Part shown: positions 61,647 to 64,000 of the stretch, one piece after another
How positions within the stretch are numbered: the first letter of the stretch is position 1
Layout of the letters: the number at the start of each line of letters is the position of its first letter
Assembly (NCBI RefSeq): GCF_001458335.1
Contig: NZ_CYTO01000004.1
Coordinates: forward strand, 186,001-250,000
Length of the DNA stretch: 64,000 nucleotides
Reading direction: 5' to 3'
Source of the DNA: Cognatishimia activa
GTDB lineage: Bacteria; Pseudomonadota; Alphaproteobacteria; Rhodobacterales; Rhodobacteraceae
The notes under the pieces: generated by a model
Databases searched by the model: none
Told to the model about the DNA's origin: nothing
The model's input: the letters and a program-made list of their open reading frames with translations, nothing else
Position numbers and translations under genes: made by a program

Positions 61647-62231
61647 ATGAGCAACTTGATTGCGAAAACTGCGATGGATCGGCGTTTGGCTGAGATTGTC
61701 GCCCCTGTGATTGAAGACATGGGGTTTGAGCTGGTGCGTCTGCGCTTAATGAGCGGCAAGACCAGCACGCTACAAATTATGGCGGAACGCCCAGAGGGCG
61801 GTATCGAAGTGGATGATTGTGGTGAAATCAGCACCGCGGTCAGCGCGATCCTAGACGTGGAAGATCCTTTGGATGATTCCTACGTCTTAGAAGTGGGCAG
61901 CCCAGGCATTGACCGCCCGCTGACCCGTCTCAAGGATTTTGAGACCTATGAAGGCTATGACGCCAAGCTTGAAACATCCGAGCTGATCGACGGCCAGAAA
62001 CGCTTTCGCGGCATCCTTGCCGGCGTTGAAGGCGAAGAGGTGTTGGTTAACCTGGAGCAGGGCGGTGAAGTGCAAACCGTTGGCCTGCAATTTGACTGGC
62101 TGGCGGATGCCAAGCTGGTTCTAACCGATGATCTGATTGCCGAAATGCTGAAGCAGCGCAAAGAAGCGGGCAATCTGAGTGATAAAGATTTCGACGAGAC
62201 TGAAACCGACACCGGTTCCAAGGAGGACTGA
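61647..62231 (+). CDS. rimP: Ribosome maturation factor RimP
   Basis: A 194-residue 30S assembly factor. '[16 protein letters not shown]' near the N-terminus and the conserved '[14 protein letters not shown]' (motif SPGxxRPL) near 72-85 identify it. The acidic C-terminal tail is typical of alphaproteobacteria. An ATG at 61647 is preferred over a GTG at 61626, which lies on the terminator T-run. It starts the rimP-nusA-ylxR operon (infB expected next). Confidence 0.94.
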   Translation: MSNLIAKTAMDRRLAEIVAPVIEDMGFELVRLRLMSGKTSTLQIMAERPEGGIEVDDCGEISTAVSAILDVEDPLDDSYVLEVGSPGIDRPLTRLKDFETYEGYDAKLETSELIDGQKRFRGILAGVEGEEVLVNLEQGGEVQTVGLQFDWLADAKLVLTDDLIAEMLKQRKEAGNLSDKDFDETETDTGSKED

Positions 62232-62235
62232 GTAA

Positions 62236-63864
62236 ATGGCAATTACCTCTGCAAACCAGCTGGAGCTTTTGCAAACTGCTGAAGCTGTAGCCCGTGAAAA
62301 GATGATCGACCCCGGTCTGGTGGTTGAAGCGATGGAAGAATCGCTGGCCCGTGCGGCCAAGTCTCGTTACGGCGCGGAAATGGACATTCGCGTGTCCATC
62401 GACCGTAAAACCGGTAAAGCGACCTTCACACGCGTGCGTACCGTGGTGGATGAAGAAGAGATTGAGAACTACCAGGCGGAAATGACCGTTGAGCAAGCCA
62501 AACAGTATTTGGAAGCTCCGGAAATCGGCGACACGTTCGTTGAGGAAATCCCACCGGTAGAACTGGGCCGTATCGCGGCGCAATCTGCGAAGCAGGTTAT
62601 CCTGCAGAAGGTCCGCGAAGCAGAGCGTGATCGTCAGTACGAAGAGTTCAAAGACAAGGCTGGTACCATCATCAATGGTCTGGTGAAACGCGAAGAATAC
62701 GGCAATGTCATCGTAGATATTGGCCGTGGCGAAGCGGTTCTGCGTCGTAACGAAAAGATCGGCCGCGAAAGCTATCGCCCCAATGACCGCATCCGCGTCT
62801 TTATCAAAGACGTACGTCGCGAGACCCGTGGCCCGCAGATCTTCCTGTCGCGTACTGCACCAGAATTCATGGCAGAGCTGTTCAAAATGGAAGTGCCAGA
62901 AATCTATGACGGTATCATTGAGATCAAAGCCGTGGCGCGTGATCCGGGTTCCCGTGCGAAGATTGCTGTGATCTCCTATGACAACTCCATCGACCCAGTT
63001 GGTGCTTGTGTTGGTATGCGTGGTTCGCGCGTGCAGGCTGTTGTGAACGAGCTGCAAGGCGAGAAGATCGACATCATCCCTTGGAACGAAGATCAGCCAA
63101 CATTCTTGGTGAACGCGCTGCAACCTGCAGAAGTGACCAAGGTTGTTCTGGACGACGAAGCAGGCAAGATCGAAGTTGTTGTTCCGGAAGAGCAGCTGTC
63201 TTTGGCCATTGGCCGTCGTGGTCAGAACGTACGTTTGGCGTCTCAGCTGACCAACCTCGACATCGACATCATGACCGAAGCGGAAGAATCCGCTCGTCGT
63301 CAGAAAGAATTCGAAGCCCGTACCGCGCTCTTCCAAGAAGCGTTGGATATTGACGAATTCTTTGCACAGCTTCTGGTGTCTGAAGGCTTCGCAAACCTCG
63401 AAGAGGTTGCATATGTTGAGATCGACGAATTGCTGGTCATTGATGGTGTCGATGAAGGCACAGCGAATGAGCTGCAAACCCGTGCGCGCGAATATCTGGA
63501 AGCCGCTGCAAAAGCAGCTCTGGATGCGGCCCGCGCGCTGGGCGCAGAGGACAGCCTTATTGCATTTGAAGGCCTGACGGCCCAAATGGTAGAAGCACTG
63601 GCGAAAGACGACGTGAAAACGCTCGAAGATTTCGCAACTTGTGCGGACTGGGAGCTGGCCGGTGGCTGGACAACAGTCGACGGTCAACGTGTCAAAGATG
63701 ACGGTGTTCTGGAACCATTCGGTGTTACTCTGGAAGAAGCGCAGGACATGGTTATGACTGCCCGCGTCGTTCTGGGTTGGGTTGATCCGGAAGAACTGGT
63801 GGCTCAGTCCGAGGAAGAAGCTGAAGAAGGTGCCGAGGAAGGCGCATCTGAGGCGGAAGCGTAA
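62236..63864 (+). CDS. nusA: Transcription termination/antitermination factor NusA
   Basis: A 542-residue RNA polymerase-binding factor. N-terminal domain (1-125) is followed by S1 (about 135-200, 'GLVKREEYGNVIVDIGRGEAVL'-type strand), KH1 and KH2 ('IGACVGMRGSRVQAV'-type and 'LSLAIGRRGQNVRLA'), then two C-terminal acidic repeats (about 370-540) and an acidic tail. It modulates pausing, termination and antitermination, and with Rho (16.9 kb) shapes transcript ends. It follows rimP by 4 bp. Confidence 0.97.
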   Translation: MAITSANQLELLQTAEAVAREKMIDPGLVVEAMEESLARAAKSRYGAEMDIRVSIDRKTGKATFTRVRTVVDEEEIENYQAEMTVEQAKQYLEAPEIGDTFVEEIPPVELGRIAAQSAKQVILQKVREAERDRQYEEFKDKAGTIINGLVKREEYGNVIVDIGRGEAVLRRNEKIGRESYRPNDRIRVFIKDVRRETRGPQIFLSRTAPEFMAELFKMEVPEIYDGIIEIKAVARDPGSRAKIAVISYDNSIDPVGACVGMRGSRVQAVVNELQGEKIDIIPWNEDQPTFLVNALQPAEVTKVVLDDEAGKIEVVVPEEQLSLAIGRRGQNVRLASQLTNLDIDIMTEAEESARRQKEFEARTALFQEALDIDEFFAQLLVSEGFANLEEVAYVEIDELLVIDGVDEGTANELQTRAREYLEAAAKAALDAARALGAEDSLIAFEGLTAQMVEALAKDDVKTLEDFATCADWELAGGWTTVDGQRVKDDGVLEPFGVTLEEAQDMVMTARVVLGWVDPEELVAQSEEEAEEGAEEGASEAEA

Positions 63865-63872
63865 GGATCAGC

Positions 63873-64000
63873 ATGTCACGCGGTGGTCAGCCAAAAAACC
63901 GGGAGAATGGCCCGGAACGCAAATGTATCGCTACGGGTGATACCCAGCCCAAGTATGGGTTGGTGCGCTTTGTGACTGGCCCCGATGGCACCATCGTGCC
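63873..64000 (+). CDS. YlxR family RNA-binding protein (DUF448), 5' part; continues past window
   Basis: The first 42 codons of a YlxR protein run off the window edge. The conserved 'ERKCIATG' motif sits at residues 16-23, then 'YGLVRFVTGPDG'. YlxR (RnpM) regulates RNase P in some bacteria. It starts 8 bp after nusA, in the usual rimP-nusA-ylxR-infB order, with the ATG preceded by 'aagga'. Confidence 0.9.
   Translation, partial: MSRGGQPKNRENGPERKCIATGDTQPKYGLVRFVTGPDGTIV

Noticed and set aside
62047-63687. 546-codon open frame on the minus strand opposite nusA
   Set aside because: It lies wholly antisense to a clear nusA, its protein is rich in His, Phe, Cys and Arg as expected of a mirror frame, and no start signal or family match is seen.
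1-64000. Insertion sequences, prophage, CRISPR arrays, gene transfer agent genes
   Set aside because: No transposase, integrase, phage structural gene, regularly spaced repeat or terminal inverted repeat was seen; the window is core chromosome.

Overview
The window is chromosomal DNA of an alphaproteobacterium of the order Rhodobacterales, most likely the marine Roseobacter group. This rests on gene order and protein types: addBA-trxA, hslVU, smr-mltA-Tim44 protein/fxsA/secB/dnaQ-coaE-aroE-maf/hemJ-rho-mnmE-mnmG-rsmG-parA-parB, and a DUF1127 protein. Coding density is high, many neighbours overlap by 4 bp (ATGA/GTGA), and no insertion sequence, prophage, CRISPR array, tRNA or rRNA is seen. 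The genus cannot be resolved from the sequence alone.

Layout. 1-5.3 kb: end of addB, complete addA (recombination helicase-nuclease) and trxA. 5.4-8.5 kb: two tandem Lin0512-family proteins, a DUF1127 protein, and hslVU behind a heat-shock-type promoter. 8.5-16 kb: an alpha/beta hydrolase lipoprotein, a leftward smr-mltA-Tim44 block, fxsA and secB, then a leftward overlapping run maf-aroE-coaE-dnaQ. 15.9-16.3 kb holds the only gap over 300 bp. Its perfect DnaA boxes and about 80% A+T core, with genes diverging from it and parAB plus two perfect parS sites nearby, mark it as the probable replication origin. 16.3-23.7 kb: hemJ, rho, mnmE, mnmG, rsmG, parA, parB. 23.7-28.3 kb: DUF454, hemW, rdgB and rph on the minus strand, diverging from hrcA-grpE. 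28.4-44.7 kb: mostly single housekeeping genes (mutS, maeB, a PfkB kinase, msrA, argG, ilvA, hslO, a CoA-pyrophosphatase-type Nudix, cca) plus a small signalling module of an Hpt protein divergent from a receiver-PP2C phosphatase. 44.8-48.7 kb: remnant of a Tat-signal gene, then a heterodimeric ABC exporter pair. 48.7-57.4 kb: an RNA methyltransferase, a cell-envelope cluster (two L,D-transpeptidase-fold proteins and a CAP lipoprotein), a 60-residue exported peptide, hemH, comF, grxC, a nitrilase-family amidase, a MarR regulator, a 52-residue membrane protein and an AT-rich orphan. 57.4-64 kb: ubiG, pip, an orphan peptide-binding protein, a double CDGSH protein, then rimP-nusA-ylxR behind a structured leader ending in an intrinsic terminator.

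How the parts fit. The centre is the origin domain: DnaA boxes, AT-rich core, parS/ParAB, plus maf, coaE, dnaQ and the tRNA/rRNA modification genes mnmE, mnmG and rsmG. One DnaA box overlaps the maf start codon and one parS spans the mnmG ribosome-binding site and start, so replication and segregation sites are built into expression signals. Heat-shock functions (hslVU, hrcA-grpE, hslO) and redox functions (trxA, grxC, msrA, hslO) are scattered through the window.

No wholly new multi-gene system stands out. The most promising items are the rimP attenuator-like leader, the Hpt/receiver-PP2C pair, the asymmetric Lin0512 pair, the frame-broken Tat leader at 44831, the abundant-looking 60-residue exported peptide at 52082 and the unrecognised AT-rich gene at 56863. 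All calls come from reading the sequence; no database search was run.
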